A DNA stretch of 64,000 bases from Sycon ciliatum (GCF_964019385.1 NC_088655.1:5925837-5989836), one strand, 5' to 3'; shown: positions 61,101-62,266, counted from the stretch's first letter. Notes: a model not told the origin generated them from the sequence alone. Program-made: numbers and translations.

Positions 61101-62266
61101 AGCATTGCAAGCACCGTGAATGCAAATACCACGCCAGGTACCTAGGTGCAGAAATCTCGTTATTGTCAGGTACCTAGGTGTAGGAATCTCGTTATTGGCA
61201 GGTATCTAGGTGTAGAAGTTTTGAAGCAATCTCGTTAATGTCAGATGTGAAAACTGTGGCTTCATTCATAGCAAAGTCAACCAGAGTGTTCTGGCAGGAT
61301 GCATTATGAGGCGAATGCACAACTTTAAAACTTGATGTCGATAAGGACGCGTTCAGCCGATAAAACAAGTCAAGAATAGTATTAGTAAGGCGGACGTTAC
61401 GAAACAAAAAAAAGAGAATAATATGATGAATCAAAATGCAAAATTTCCTAATTAATTTTCATGACACACTCATCAGGGAAAGCTATTATCTCCTCGTCGC
61501 TTATTTAAAGTTGAATGTTCTCAATACACCATGTGTGCTCCTTGTATGCTACTGCTAGTTACTTGTGTGCAAATGTCTACTTCACACTATCTTGCAACAC
61601 AACTTGATCTATGGGCTTGCTCAGGTCTCAAAGAGAACTTCGGTTTGCATGGGATTCTATACGAAAAAAGAGAATATTTTTCTCTGTGGATAATGAACAC
61701 ATGACTGGTTGGGTATGTGTGTTATGCCTACCTTTAGGATTTGATACACATTCCAATATCTCCTTGTCGCTTTTTTAATAAAATTGACAGGCTGGAAGAG
61801 TTTCTAAGGGTATTTGATCATTTGACGTAACAGGCAATTTGTCTGCAGTTTTTTATACTGCCTTTGCTGCTTTGGCAGAAACAGTACCGGATCAGATTGT
61901 ACATTGGCCTTAGCAATATATGATCACGTTCTTTTCTGCTTTTCAGAAACGTTCTTGAAGAACCCATTCAAGCATGCCACCTTTATTGATGATATCCACA
62001 TCTGGCTGCAATCACTAGGTGCTGCTGGCCTACGTAGCAAAGCACAGGGATATGGCTTCTTTACGGATTTTCCTCAGATGAAAAGGCTCATGATCACTGA
62101 GAAGTACAATGGTAACGAAGCCCACAACTGTGAGCTGCTGGATATCATCATGGCACAGGAACGTGTTGGCTACATCAAGCTGTGCAAGATCGTCAAGGGT
62201 TATGGACAGTACACAACACGGCTTGAGCAGATGAACAGTTTGCTGACGGAGAGTGATCGAGTCTAA
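10000..62266 (+). CDS. ROCO-family gene: ankyrin-Roc-COR-Death (DAPK1-like), interrupted by element C
   Basis: Exons: 10000-10098, 20265-20381, 25555-25623 (least sure), 40715-41108, 44038-44264, 45455-45694, 47173-48273, 48689-48791 plus 53876-53950 (one exon split by element C), and 61947-62266. Phases agree at every junction: 0 up to 40715, phase 1 between 41108 and 44038, 0 again to 48689, phase 1 between 53950 and 61947. The protein has an ankyrin repeat, a Roc GTPase with P-loop GEQLVGKS and switch DLAGQ, COR, a Death-like domain and a terminal helical domain. ROCO proteins act as dimeric GTPase switches in apoptosis and stress signalling; ankyrin plus Death domain points to the DAPK1 branch. 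No kinase domain is visible; the 5' end is outside the window. Element C puts a stop just after PPDLSV. Confidence 0.8.
10444..10911 (+). pseudogene. Cys-rich ORF resembling the P2X7-like intracellular zinc domain
   Basis: A plus-strand frame from ATG 10444 reads an acidic segment, then [18 protein letters not shown], before a TGA at 10726. In another frame it goes on with [15 protein letters not shown] and PVTEESGIR up to a GTAAGC donor. Order and spacing recall the P2X7-type C-terminal zinc module, which also occurs in transposon-borne genes of invertebrates. Several expected cysteines are absent, so it is degenerate. It sits 230 bp inside the left end of element D. Confidence 0.4.
10917..11240 (+). 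repeat. Diverged direct repeat of about 165 bp
   Basis: Two copies (about 10917-11085 and 11093-11240) share TTGTCTTG, ATTGTTGTCAGG, a GCACAA run, ACATTGTACT, AGTTATCA and CATGCATGAC in the same order. From 11241 to 12150 no further gene or repeat was recognised. Confidence 0.6.
12145..12345 (-). pseudogene. Transposase C-terminal fragment of element D
   Basis: The minus strand reads [16 protein letters not shown], then [19 protein letters not shown], then RYKVQF before a stop. This is like the conserved C-terminal block (RxxLAALDHNxNxxR) of THAP/Kolobok-type transposases in many invertebrates and fish. This is recognition from memory of the pattern, not a search. It lies in the same orientation as the THAP remnant at 16.7 kb, which supports a single minus-strand gene across element D. 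Confidence 0.5.
12376..12715 (+). mobile_element. Solo LTR (family G), plus orientation
   Basis: This 340-bp segment begins TGTTAGAAACCACC and ends GTGCACAACA. The flanks TTATG and ATATG match at four of five bases. It is homologous over its length to 42530-42930 (minus strand), for example TAGTTGTCCTCGTGCC followed by GTGGTCGTTCGTTCCTGATA. No internal retrotransposon sequence adjoins it, so it looks like a recombined solo LTR. Confidence 0.7.
12584..12591 (+). promoter_or_regulatory. TATA box in solo LTR
   Basis: TATAAATA sits about 130 bp before the LTR end. The copy at 42.5 kb has TATAACTA at the same place. Confidence 0.5.
12716..13585. other. Unassigned interior of element D
   Basis: A minus-strand open frame at 12808-13254 (148 codons, basic, no domain I know) and a shorter one at 13325-13687 lie here. 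They may be decayed parts of element D; I cannot assign them. Confidence 0.3.
13586..14064 (+). repeat. 44-bp satellite array, left block
   Basis: There are about ten head-to-tail copies of a 44-bp unit starting AGTAAAGTTGAGCATCTGAA and ending in CTGCTGTATATATTATT or CTGCTGTATTTATTATT. Variants are AG/GG at the GAGC position and GACC/GATA after GAA. The last copy is disturbed and abuts the hairpin at 14067. Confidence 0.95.
14067..14193. repeat. Long hairpin (59-60-nt arms, 8-nt loop)
   Basis: The left arm 14067-14125 begins GTTAGTGCATGGCAGGGAGG. The right arm 14134-14193 is its near-perfect reverse complement, with a few mismatches and a one-base slip near the loop GCCGTAGA. It lies exactly between the left satellite block and a MITE-like segment. 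Confidence 0.9.
14198..14813. mobile_element. MITE-like segment, 12-bp perfect inverted ends
   Basis: The termini are TTAGAACGAGGT and ACCTCGTTCTAA. Two related internal blocks start GCGGGCTTTAAACT (about 14669 and 14730). It separates two blocks of the same satellite, so it and the hairpin seem to have inserted into one array. Target duplication is unclear (TATT-like flanks). No transposase is present. Confidence 0.55.
14822..15273 (+). repeat. 44-bp satellite array, right block
   Basis: About ten copies of the same 44-bp unit as at 13586-14064 occur here, mostly with GGGC and CTAAAG variants. One copy carries an extra 11 bases near 15130. Confidence 0.95.
15274..16540. other. Unassigned interior of element D
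   Basis: No gene is certain. A GT-rich stretch lies at about 15785-15890. A minus-strand open frame (16172-16459, Gln/Lys-rich) could be a decayed coiled-coil linker after the THAP domain, but this is a guess. Confidence 0.3.
16545..16713 (-). pseudogene. THAP-domain remnant at the 5' end of element D transposase
   Basis: From ATG at 16713 the minus strand reads [13 protein letters not shown], then a stop. In a shifted frame comes [20 protein letters not shown], then VAIRRENVS. The order (Met near the Cys pair, FxRFP block, basic helix) is that of the THAP DNA-binding domain, but the final CxxH pair is not visible and the frame is broken. It lies about 250 bp inside the right end, where a transposase start is expected. 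Confidence 0.55.
16968..17465. other. No gene seen
   Basis: The segment about 17255-17303 (TGTTACGAGTTTTGACAACG) resembles 25651-25695 and so belongs to a dispersed repeat. The rest is unassigned AT-rich intron. Confidence 0.4.
17466..19686 (+). repeat. 37-bp satellite array, about 60 copies
   Basis: The unit runs CAATCAAGCAAGGCAGGG then ATACTACAATAGTCAGCTA. Common variants are ACTGCAAT for ACTACAAT, AAGCAGTG for GGCAGGG, and GTCAACTA or GTCAGTTA. The variant string that begins at 18891 recurs at 19224, exactly 333 bp (nine units) later, showing a recent higher-order duplication. Confidence 0.95.
19687..20264. other. No gene seen: intron
   Basis: This is unassigned AT-rich sequence that ends in the acceptor TTCATTCTACCAG before the next exon. 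Confidence 0.4.
20265..20381 (+). CDS. ROCO gene exon: ankyrin-like helical segment
   Basis: The 117-bp exon (39 codons, phase 0-0) lies between TTCATTCTACCAG and GTAAGC. It reads [20 protein letters not shown] and then [19 protein letters not shown]. The TCLDRAV...IIRHL pattern resembles a diverged ankyrin repeat followed by an acidic end. Splice signals and matching phase support it; the domain call is weaker. Confidence 0.65.
20743..21414 (+). mobile_element. pogo-like MITE with TA target duplication
   Basis: The 27-bp inverted ends start CCGTATTTTCCGG and carry TATAAGCCGCAC, with one mismatch between them, flanked by TA on both sides (20741-20742, 21415-21416). Inside, a short frame from 21232 begins [19 protein letters not shown], like the N-terminus of CENP-B/pogo transposases, and then runs out; this is a deletion derivative. 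A 17-bp unit of the end (GTGCGGCTTATACCCCG) is repeated three times at the right terminus. Confidence 0.8.
21417..23163. other. No gene recognised
   Basis: Unassigned intron with several short open frames. One on the minus strand (22667-22921, 84 codons, with [16 protein letters not shown]) looks protein-like, but I do not recognise it and see no clear splice sites. A short local repeat (CTCTTGAAGCA) occurs twice near 22015-22050. Confidence 0.3.
23166..23353. mobile_element. 188-bp MITE, 13-bp perfect inverted ends, TA flanks
   Basis: CAGTCAACTTCGC is at the left and its exact reverse complement at the right, each bordered by TA. Internal ATAACGAC motifs near both ends recall Tigger/pogo-type ends. 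Confidence 0.8.
23356..25554. other. No gene recognised; (CA)n at 24538-24662
   Basis: Intron sequence. The only clear feature is an AC/CA microsatellite with ATGCACGC interruptions (24538-24662). No reliable exon was seen. Confidence 0.4.
24538..24662. repeat. (CA)n microsatellite
   Basis: A long AC dinucleotide run is interrupted by GCACGCACGCATGC and ends before a CTCT run. Confidence 0.95.
25555..25623 (+). CDS. ROCO gene exon (tentative), helical linker
   Basis: This is a 69-bp phase 0-0 segment between GGCAATGTAG and GTAATTAG. It reads [20 protein letters not shown] and then FLQ, and joins in frame to an acidic upstream exon and to the Roc exon. The phase match is the best support; the acceptor tract is moderate and no family motif is present. 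Confidence 0.5.
25651..26240. repeat. Inverted-repeat element with a nested MITE-like insert
   Basis: The outer arms at about 25651-25680 and 26208-26238 pair imperfectly (GAGTTATGACTAACTGTCC against GGGACAGTTGGTCATAACTT). Inner arms at 25924-25947 and 26143-26166 also pair (GGGCACAAAACTGAC core). Within it, 25698-25893 has GGGCGTCGG-type inverted ends and ATTATG on both sides, so it may be a separate small insertion. Confidence 0.45.
26290..27230 (+). repeat. Dispersed repeat X, uninterrupted copy
   Basis: This copy is homologous along its length to two separated minus-strand blocks: 39960 down to 39406 and 30729 down to 30365. Shared runs include AAACGTCACAGGCTGCT, GTGGGACACTTG and GTCAAGTTGGAGCAGGC. 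It shows the arrangement before LINE E split the other copy. No coding capacity was recognised. 27231-27600 holds nothing I can name. Confidence 0.8.
27615..28250 (+). pseudogene. LINE reverse-transcriptase C-terminal fragment, copy 1
   Basis: It starts at a short GT repeat and reads [34 protein letters not shown] and [19 protein letters not shown], the C-terminal part of many LINE ORF2 proteins. After a frame change near 28090 it ends with a Cys/His unit ([20 protein letters not shown]) and stop TAA. It is truncated at its 5' end and related to the copy at 28.7 kb. Confidence 0.7.
28251..28611. other. No gene seen between the two LINE fragments
   Basis: This is unassigned AT-rich sequence. 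From 28612 a (GT)n run with GGGGTGTG interruptions leads into the second LINE fragment. Confidence 0.4.
28612..28667. repeat. (TG)n microsatellite bordering LINE fragment
   Basis: The dinucleotide run runs directly into the truncated start of the LINE at 28668. Confidence 0.9.
28668..29803 (+). pseudogene. LINE reverse-transcriptase C-terminal fragment with zinc fingers, copy 2
   Basis: It reads from the RT thumb ([27 protein letters not shown]) through [26 protein letters not shown] and [12 protein letters not shown], to a Cys/His-rich tail ([27 protein letters not shown]). A run of 13 C at about 29578-29590 shifts the frame. In the next frame [19 protein letters not shown] and [21 protein letters not shown] give C2H2-like fingers and a stop near 29801. 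The piece is bounded by (TG)n on both sides. Confidence 0.75.
29902..29981. repeat. (TG)n microsatellite after LINE fragment 2
   Basis: An 80-bp TG run. The downstream block CATCCGTGAATG...GGGTAAATATACAG recurs after another TG run at 30295-30352, so the microsatellite with its flank has been duplicated. 29982-30364 otherwise holds nothing I can name. Confidence 0.9.
30365..30738 (-). repeat. Dispersed repeat X', distal part, split off by LINE E
   Basis: Reverse complement of about 26868-27225 in copy X. Its edge carries AAGTGAAAA (30730-30738), repeated at 39397-39405 on the far side of LINE E as the target duplication. Confidence 0.85.
30813..31745 (+). pseudogene. LINE E ORF1
   Basis: Starts at [15 protein letters not shown]. 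Residues around 60-120 form a likely coiled coil ([35 protein letters not shown]), followed by a basic RRM-like part ([14 protein letters not shown]) of the kind found in LINE nucleic-acid-chaperone ORF1 proteins. TAG at 31548-31550 cuts the frame, which continues unbroken ([18 protein letters not shown]) to TAG at 31743-31745. Confidence 0.8.
31884..32615 (+). pseudogene. LINE E ORF2, APE-type endonuclease part
   Basis: The exonuclease/endonuclease/phosphatase fold is shown in order: [17 protein letters not shown] (catalytic Glu), [20 protein letters not shown] (Asp/Asn), CLDLAL and SDHHLIG (SDH). This domain nicks target DNA for target-primed reverse transcription. The frame ends at 32615 and RT goes on in another frame from about 32590, so one indel separates them. 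Confidence 0.85.
32590..34143 (+). pseudogene. LINE E ORF2, reverse-transcriptase part
   Basis: Contains the non-LTR RT blocks [63 protein letters not shown] and [14 protein letters not shown] (catalytic YADD). The protein runs to IVCGSTVIF, where LINE F is inserted. Confidence 0.9.
34431..37322 (-). CDS. LINE F ORF2: endonuclease-reverse transcriptase, intact
   Basis: 963 codons. The N-terminal APE endonuclease shows AVTETKFST (catalytic Glu), [35 protein letters not shown] and [11 protein letters not shown] follows with [62 protein letters not shown] and [13 protein letters not shown] (YADD near residue 680). The C-terminal part is the usual helical LINE region. The start ATG overlaps the ORF1 stop as ATGA (37319-37322), suggesting coupled termination and reinitiation. 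It looks functional at the level of the reading frame. Confidence 0.95.
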   Translation of the reverse strand: MKRFLRLLLTNAFGLKSKLGELAHVAKCSSPDVIAVTETKFSTANVTDSEVCLSGYAPPIRHDRNAHGGGVAIWVKSNMAFQHLDRFSTEHHEVIWISVSTASRSKIVICALYRSGSTAGTDTELIEYLDTHLDEARSHGDYVILAGDFNVHNAAWLGSTKTTSAGEAAEELCYIRGLEQHVNIPTRGDNALDLVMSDFSEPVQVKCHAPLGSSDHAVLTMDFPISAFREPKTTRIVWRYNQADWNRLCHFFLAYDWSTAFTTSADESCANITEVILQGMSRFIPSRPLTSRPTDPAWWTPECTDAIKAKERAWATARRQKSTAARQTASAATLRCNDILQHAKVARLATLRTKLSKASLSDRSWRSTIKQAGVSSRNTSIPTLTPQPGLECVSNAEKAECFGQYFASKCSLGADDFPANQPATDFPHVAKRTAEKLSTVRFRPATVKRELRRLNASKATGPDCIPARVLKMCADPLSKPLSKLFSLSFYSMVMPTSWKTARVTPIHKKKSKNLPQHYRPVSLLSIISKVMETIVNRQITSFVESHNVISAKQFGFRKGLSTADVLTKLHCEWSRAAGLGGAAHVLAIDIAGAFDKVSHAGLLHKASVYGLDGPLLGWLESYLHNRRLQAVVGGQESSLHHIQAGVPQGSILGPMLFLLYVNDCEDTLPAGAELATYADDTTLYQCISATASISDSAAQLQEAVDAVSHWGSKWKVTFEPSKSQALIIDHRKPPPAFPPVLFNGVTVPEEKEIKLLGIAFDSQLSYAAHLRAVASKAAQRLHFLRKVAPLLDSSGRTAVYKGFVRPTMEYCCLVWMGSGTSRLDKIQHKALKVIGPGAWLPSLKHRRLVAALSFTFKLSYLPTTSPLKPILPAPANPRPVGGRSTRLATETAHCQPLQLKSTLPVRIRSSLQGSYPDCIIPLWNSLPATILPARPQPSQLQLFKEKCNKYLLHLNWQAATDAL
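37319..38502 (-). pseudogene. LINE F ORF1 (frameshifted)
   Basis: Starts at [13 protein letters not shown] with a coiled-coil stretch ([19 protein letters not shown]), then a basic Ser/Arg-rich part. Near 38085-38110 the frame changes; the second frame carries about five copies of SQTDVTESK (30-bp repeats, 37921-38050). An RRM-like segment ([21 protein letters not shown]), a Gln run and a Pro run (about 37440-37530) follow, ending in TGA overlapping ORF2. The indel, if real, breaks ORF1. Confidence 0.8.
37921..38050 (-). repeat. 30-bp in-frame tandem repeat in LINE F ORF1
   Basis: About 4.5 copies of a unit coding SQTDVTESK plus one residue, nearly identical to one another, so a recent expansion. 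Confidence 0.9.
38640..39342 (+). pseudogene. LINE E ORF2 C-terminus, beyond LINE F
   Basis: Continues [24 protein letters not shown] (RT thumb), then after a one-base frame change [52 protein letters not shown] and [20 protein letters not shown] to stop TAG-type end at 39342. A-rich tail follows. Confidence 0.85.
39397..39960 (-). repeat. Dispersed repeat X', proximal part
   Basis: Reverse complement of about 26290-26870. It begins with the AAGTGAAAA duplication at the LINE E end. 39961-40518 beyond it holds nothing I can name. Confidence 0.85.
40519..40672. mobile_element. 154-bp MITE with about 38-bp imperfect inverted ends
   Basis: GGGGGTTTATCAACTGACAA at left pairs with the right end GGGGGTTTGTCAACTGACAA (reverse complement) and on through GTTGCT. 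No clear target duplication. It lies 42 bp before the Roc exon. Confidence 0.75.
40715..41108 (+). CDS. ROCO gene exon: Roc GTPase domain, first part
   Basis: A 394-bp exon between TACACGCAG and GTCAGT, entering in phase 0 and leaving in phase 1. It reads an acidic lead, then [20 protein letters not shown] with the P-loop GxxxxGKS (G1), RGIQISNF (switch I side) and [18 protein letters not shown] (G3, DxxGQ as in Roc domains), then LGLAVVNS. The GTPase binds and hydrolyses GTP and drives ROCO dimer switching. The last base joins the next exon to give Asp. Confidence 0.9.
41109..41455. other. No gene seen: intron
   Basis: Nothing recognised apart from the donor GTCAGT at its start. Confidence 0.4.
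41456..41510. repeat. (TG)n microsatellite
   Basis: A TG run with a GCATGCAGGTATG break, directly in front of the SINE-like unit. Confidence 0.9.
41511..41722 (+). mobile_element. tRNA-derived SINE candidate (Gly-like head)
   Basis: 41511-41582 fits a tRNA outline: A-box-like GGTGCAGTGGTA, anticodon arm CGA-TTTCCAA-TCG (anticodon TCC, Gly), B box GGTTCGATTCC with a CGGG/CCCG stem, and partial acceptor pairing CCATA/TATGG. An unrelated body follows, then an A-rich tail (AAAAAAGAAAAAAAAAG). tRNA head, body and A tail are the hallmarks of a SINE; a tRNA pseudogene is the alternative. Confidence 0.55.
41921..42058. repeat. (TG)n microsatellite
   Basis: A TG run with GCGTG interruptions. 42060-42530 beyond it holds no gene that I can name. 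Confidence 0.95.
42530..42930 (-). mobile_element. Solo LTR (family G), minus orientation
   Basis: On the minus strand it starts TGTTGCGAAACCAC and ends GGTTCACAACA. Flanks are GTACT (42525-42529) and ATACT (42931-42935), four of five bases alike. Homologous to 12376-12715 with some indels. No internal retrotransposon region adjoins. Confidence 0.7.
42936..44037. other. No gene recognised: intron
   Basis: Short open frames on the minus strand at 43340-43790 have no motif I know. It ends in the acceptor TTGTTGCAAATACAG. Confidence 0.35.
44038..44264 (+). CDS. ROCO gene exon: Roc domain, second part
   Basis: 227 bp between AAATACAG and GTAAGT, entering in phase 1 and leaving in phase 0. It reads [19 protein letters not shown], the G4 region of the Roc fold (TFRD stands where TxxD-type motifs occur), then helices ending [17 protein letters not shown]. 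The phase exactly complements the exon at 40715-41108. Confidence 0.85.
44335..44575. repeat. Purine-rich (GA) low-complexity tract
   Basis: An irregular AGAGA/GAAAGAG sequence of about 240 bp, almost wholly purine on the + strand. Confidence 0.85.
44640..45024 (+). pseudogene. Tc1/mariner-like transposase C-terminal fragment
   Basis: Reads [39 protein letters not shown] and FHSLQADL, then a helical tail to a stop. The pattern (DxARPHT, QPAxSPxLNxxDxxFF) is the second half of a DDE/D transposase of the Tc1/mariner/IS630 kind. The N-terminal half is absent here, so it is a truncated relic inside an intron. A related N-terminal-like piece lies at 63.4-63.8 kb on the minus strand. Confidence 0.7.
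45455..45694 (+). CDS. ROCO gene exon: start of COR domain
   Basis: 80 codons in phase 0. The donor is GCTG-GTATGT. The acceptor is set at GAACAGAGAG because it alone keeps phase with the previous exon; the earlier CAG would not. It reads [28 protein letters not shown] and [12 protein letters not shown], a helical segment that in ROCO proteins lies between Roc and COR and ends in the conserved turn before the COR beta strands. Confidence 0.7.
45791..46396. mobile_element. 606-bp MITE-like element, 17-bp perfect inverted ends
   Basis: AGGGGTCGTTGCAAAAG at 45791-45807 and its exact complement at 46380-46396; similarity extends about 50 bp inward. Two inner blocks (GGTCGACTTG at about 45948 and 46290) are direct repeats. 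A C run lies at 46318-46334. No clear target duplication. Confidence 0.65.
46397..47172. other. No gene recognised: intron
   Basis: Ends in acceptor TTTTTGTTTCTAG; no repeat or exon recognised in between. Confidence 0.4.
47173..48273 (+). CDS. ROCO gene exon: COR domain and Death-like domain
   Basis: A 1101-bp exon, 367 codons, phase 0-0, between TTTGTTTCTAG and GTGAGT. Residues 1-60 match the COR start ([20 protein letters not shown], then LLSTVIG; family pattern: beta strand, L..IVxxxPxWL). The middle, up to about residue 270, is a long COR region with few motifs. From about residue 285 the helices [28 protein letters not shown] and [14 protein letters not shown] give a Death-fold outline with the typical Trp. 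COR mediates ROCO dimerisation; Death domains bind apoptosis/inflammation partners. Confidence 0.85.
48296..48480. repeat. CT-rich low-complexity tract
   Basis: TCTCTCTGTCTC-type sequence right behind the exon donor. Confidence 0.9.
48689..48791 (+). CDS. ROCO gene exon, part before element C
   Basis: Begins after CCGCACTGCAG in phase 0: [19 protein letters not shown], then a Ser/Thr/Pro-rich stretch ending PPDLS. Element C follows at 48792, so translation would meet TAA two codons later. The exon continues in the same frame at 53876 after one copy of the duplicated GTCAG. Confidence 0.75.
48792..48973 (-). repeat. 3' LTR of element C
   Basis: 182 bp, TGTAACAGGTTT at its left edge and AAAACTGTTACA at its right edge (short inverted ends TGTAACAG/CTGTTACA), identical to 53689-53870. 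Confidence 0.97.
48974..48985 (-). promoter_or_regulatory. Polypurine tract of element C
   Basis: GGAGGGGGATGA on the minus strand directly precedes the 3' LTR. Confidence 0.85.
49174..52872 (-). CDS. Element C Pol: protease-RT-RNase H-integrase-chromodomain
   Basis: 1217 codons from 52827 (no ATG; the frame opens at 52872 and is likely entered by -1 frameshifting). Domains: retropepsin-type protease [14 protein letters not shown] (about 80-90), RT with [12 protein letters not shown] (about 432), RNase H with [14 protein letters not shown], integrase HHCC ([14 protein letters not shown] to [10 protein letters not shown]), core [22 protein letters not shown] and [13 protein letters not shown] (DDE), and a C-terminal chromodomain [12 protein letters not shown] to [18 protein letters not shown] (about 1150-1205). 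Chromodomains in this lineage direct integration to particular histone marks. No break was seen. Confidence 0.97.
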   Translation of the reverse strand, partial: RWTALPKRWSPVRKGVRLLATTEAPTPVPVANRFGALEVEDVALQEPTELETPIAVGNCPVAERCHVSNVSVGNEPEHDLLRIQGKIGGRRAVMLIDSGSTHDFIADSFVRKHHLDTDASSAVLSVTLADGSTSEVPQISTRTLRVTVGGFSEEQHFTVYPLTRYDAILGKPWLTRNNPSINFRTNEVQLDGEPFVAKLPSANPPTADRPSVESMFISGRQARHALRSGAEGFLAWVTAANEENRSGPQLQESEQQDIQNLLKRYQDLFPDELPNELPPKRPVDHEIQIEDGARPPSRPAYRLPKPEMDELQSQLSELLEKGFIEPSKSPYGAPVFFVKKSDGTLRMVCDWRELNRITIKNKACLPNIDDLFDTIQGSAYFSKLDLRSGYNQIRIQDSDVSKTAINTPFGHFQFRVMGFGLTNAPATFQSLMNSILQPHLRKFVVVFLDDILVFSKTWEDHQHHLQTVLETLRNSELYCKQSKCEFGVREVLFLGHKINGTSISPDPKKISAVETWPTPSSVTDVRKFLGFANYFRRFIDRHSTISRPLEEITGKNSRFEWSAARQKAFESLKSALLEAPVLQLADVEKSFTVETDASDFAVAGVLLQQGEDMDLHPVAYCSRKLSAAERNYTAAERETLAVVFALKCWRIYLFRHFDLMTDNMGVVYLRTKPTLTKREARWVEFLADYDFTVFHKPGKKNIADPLSRRPDLFSDSEIGGSSYPPNIQLNAIEHTLEINPDLAQLIVSGYKCDKDLAPIIRRLKNSSHDNLHDRYLLNETPGYLYLRSSPQNRLCIPKSSKLRLALLQEYHDCVTAGHPGRDRTYFRLARYFYWPRMGLDVKAFVKSCDVCQRVKGGQLKTGLLQNLPVPSQPWADISMDFIMGLPRTDTGHDAIYVFVDRLTKCVHLAPTSSTIDAKGSADLYIQHVFRLHGLSSSIVCDRDPRFTAAFFQELFDRLGTKLAFSTANHPQTDGLTERVNRIVEDVLRAFVNHKQDNWDMLLPLCEFSINSATQSSTGNTPFFLNYGLNPRAPPDFLNPIQGGRDSADWLQARQDAVKISQDALVAAQARQAFYADRTRVEGKLKVGDLVMVYRDFLLTPEARDRPSHKLRPKWFGPFPITHVVGPNAYKLKLPHTSRCHPVFNVSALRAYEKNAIPNRRQPTPPPITDLDGHARYVVENILSHRRRQNQLQYLVKWQGYSDATWEPEHYLLDESGNDIVPLQKYKTLASAR
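52811..52857 (-). promoter_or_regulatory. Predicted -1 ribosomal frameshift signal between Gag and Pol of element C
   Basis: Slippery heptamer C-CCA-AAC (52857-52851) lies in the Gag frame; one step back gives CCC-AAA, the Pol frame. After a 4-nt spacer comes a perfect 12-bp stem GTCGCCAGTAAG / CTTACTGGCGAC (52846-52835 and 52822-52811) with a 12-nt loop. The Gag stop TAA (52838-52836) is inside the stem. The overlap of open frames is only 52872-52836, so the heptamer sits in the window where a shift must occur. Confidence 0.85.
52836..53675 (-). CDS. Element C Gag with N-terminal membrane-like segment
   Basis: 279 codons. Residues 3-24 ([20 protein letters not shown]) are strongly hydrophobic, unusual for Ty3/gypsy Gag and like a signal anchor. 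The capsid region follows ([43 protein letters not shown]), then a basic part and one CX2CX4HX4C knuckle [14 protein letters not shown]. The ATG lies within the primer-binding site. Ends at TAA 52838-52836 inside the frameshift stem. Confidence 0.92.
   Translation of the reverse strand: MVTTLLLAGVLVALLTLLVLVVRLINDIKTAQRVSQGNRTIHPNSEPWEPTPRLTKEPPVFGGDSATFKEWTFAMDMALRSLALPNAAQRVDYAAGFLTGNARLWLIAALEANQVFSDWPALKAALGDVYGPRHNEEISRMGLISAAQRGSLDAYIAAFTRLSLQVPEIDHHTRALLFVRGLVPHIQRQVMREHPRTLEQAVMAANTVEQSSGPPASGPPASRESRSVPSFRGQGLRKLTDQERVQLRAMGHCFACRKPGHLAKDCTDGGQRYPNAGRQ
53670..53687 (-). promoter_or_regulatory. Primer-binding site of element C (initiator tRNA-Met type)
   Basis: One base after the 5' LTR the minus strand reads TGGTAGCAGAGGATGGTT, the exact complement of the animal initiator tRNA-Met 3' end (AACCATCCTCTGCTACCA) as I recall it. 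The Gag ATG (53675-53673) is part of this site. Confidence 0.85.
53689..53870 (-). repeat. 5' LTR of element C
   Basis: 182 bp, identical to 48792-48973, followed by the duplicated GTCAG. Confidence 0.97.
53876..53950 (+). CDS. ROCO gene exon, part after element C
   Basis: With one GTCAG copy kept, the frame from 48791 continues here as a Ser/Gln-rich stretch ([20 protein letters not shown]) to the donor GATGCTG-GTAAAG, leaving in phase 1. That matches the phase of the last exon at 61947. The open frame across the insertion point is the main evidence that the empty site was coding. Confidence 0.7.
53953..54205 (+). repeat. Intron direct repeat, left copy (about 250 bp)
   Basis: Starts AAAGTTGAATGTGCTCAATA and matches 61507-61755 with about nine-tenths identity, including ACTTCACACTATCTTGCAAC and TGGGCTTGCTCAGGTC. 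The two copies bracket the satellite-filled 7.3 kb. Confidence 0.9.
54206..55146. other. No gene seen: intron
   Basis: No exon or known repeat recognised. Confidence 0.4.
55147..55216 (-). repeat. tRNA-like sequence (SINE head or tRNA relic)
   Basis: On the minus strand ACTTTGGCCGAGTGGTGTGG resembles an A box of Ser/Leu-type tRNAs, and GGTTCTGAGTTCAAGACC a degenerate B box about 30 nt later, with weak ACCAGT/ACTGGT end pairing. No A tail was identified. Confidence 0.4.
55374..55690 (+). repeat. 12-bp minisatellite (GTAGGCAGTAGT)n
   Basis: About 25 copies, near-identical in the middle and degenerate at both edges. Because 12 is a multiple of 3 it gives long artificial open frames (Gly-Ser-Ser-Val type); these are not genes. 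Confidence 0.95.
55745..55806. repeat. Overlapping perfect palindromes (44 bp and 32 bp)
   Basis: 55745-55788 is a perfect 44-bp palindrome centred at AGTACT (arm TGTAGGCAGTTGTGTAGGC...). 55775-55806 is a second perfect 32-bp palindrome, also centred at AGTACT, sharing its left half with the first. The DNA could form alternative cruciforms. Confidence 0.95.
55829..55960 (+). repeat. 19-bp minisatellite
   Basis: About six copies of GAGGGCGGGCAGGACTGAG with minor variants. Confidence 0.9.
56090..57520 (+). repeat. G-rich 15/16-bp minisatellite, about 80-90 copies
   Basis: Unit GTGTGGGCAGGGGAGT (16 bp) with a 15-bp form lacking one G and sporadic AGAGAAGT, GGCGGGGG and AAGG variants. Any two adjacent units give four G-tracts (GGG-CA-GGGG-AGTGT-GGG-CA-GGGG), the canonical G-quadruplex pattern, always on the + strand. 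Long open frames on both strands come from the repeat. Confidence 0.95.
57697..57839. repeat. (TG)n microsatellite
   Basis: A TG run with single AGTGTATT and TTTG interruptions. 57840-58050 is unassigned unique sequence between two TG runs. Confidence 0.95.
58051..58178. repeat. (TG)n microsatellite
   Basis: A TG run with early GCG and GTATG interruptions. 58179-58970 beyond it holds no gene that I can name. Confidence 0.95.
58981..59914 (+). repeat. 27-bp minisatellite with CCAAT core, about 34 copies
   Basis: Unit GTGTTCTCCAAGGTGATTGG plus CTCGAGC, nearly uniform; variants at CGAGCG/CGAGCA, GTGTTC/GTGCTC and GGTGAT/GGTAAT. Each unit holds ATTGG (CCAAT on the other strand) and CTCGAG. The unit equals nine codons and lacks stops in several frames, so open frames of 320-407 codons appear on both strands. 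The minus-strand frame (60019-58796) also extends into unique flanks, so translation cannot be excluded, but nothing else supports it. Confidence 0.95.
59915..61506. other. No gene recognised: intron
   Basis: Contains a short local duplication near 61135-61210 (CAGGTACCTAGGTG and AATCTCGTTATTG repeated two to three times). Nothing else named. Confidence 0.4.
61507..61755 (+). repeat. Intron direct repeat, right copy
   Basis: Partner of 53953-54205 in the same orientation, with small indels. Confidence 0.9.
61947..62266 (+). CDS. ROCO gene last exon: terminal helical (possibly CARD-like) domain
   Basis: Acceptor GTTCTTTTCTGCTTTTCAG, enters in phase 1 (two bases complete a Glu codon), stop TAA at 62264-62266. 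About 105 residues of helical character: [69 protein letters not shown]. The last two segments recall the C-terminal helices of CARD/Death-fold domains (LLDIL..., then a helix ending before L..M), but the call is tentative. No AATAAA was seen close by. Confidence 0.65.
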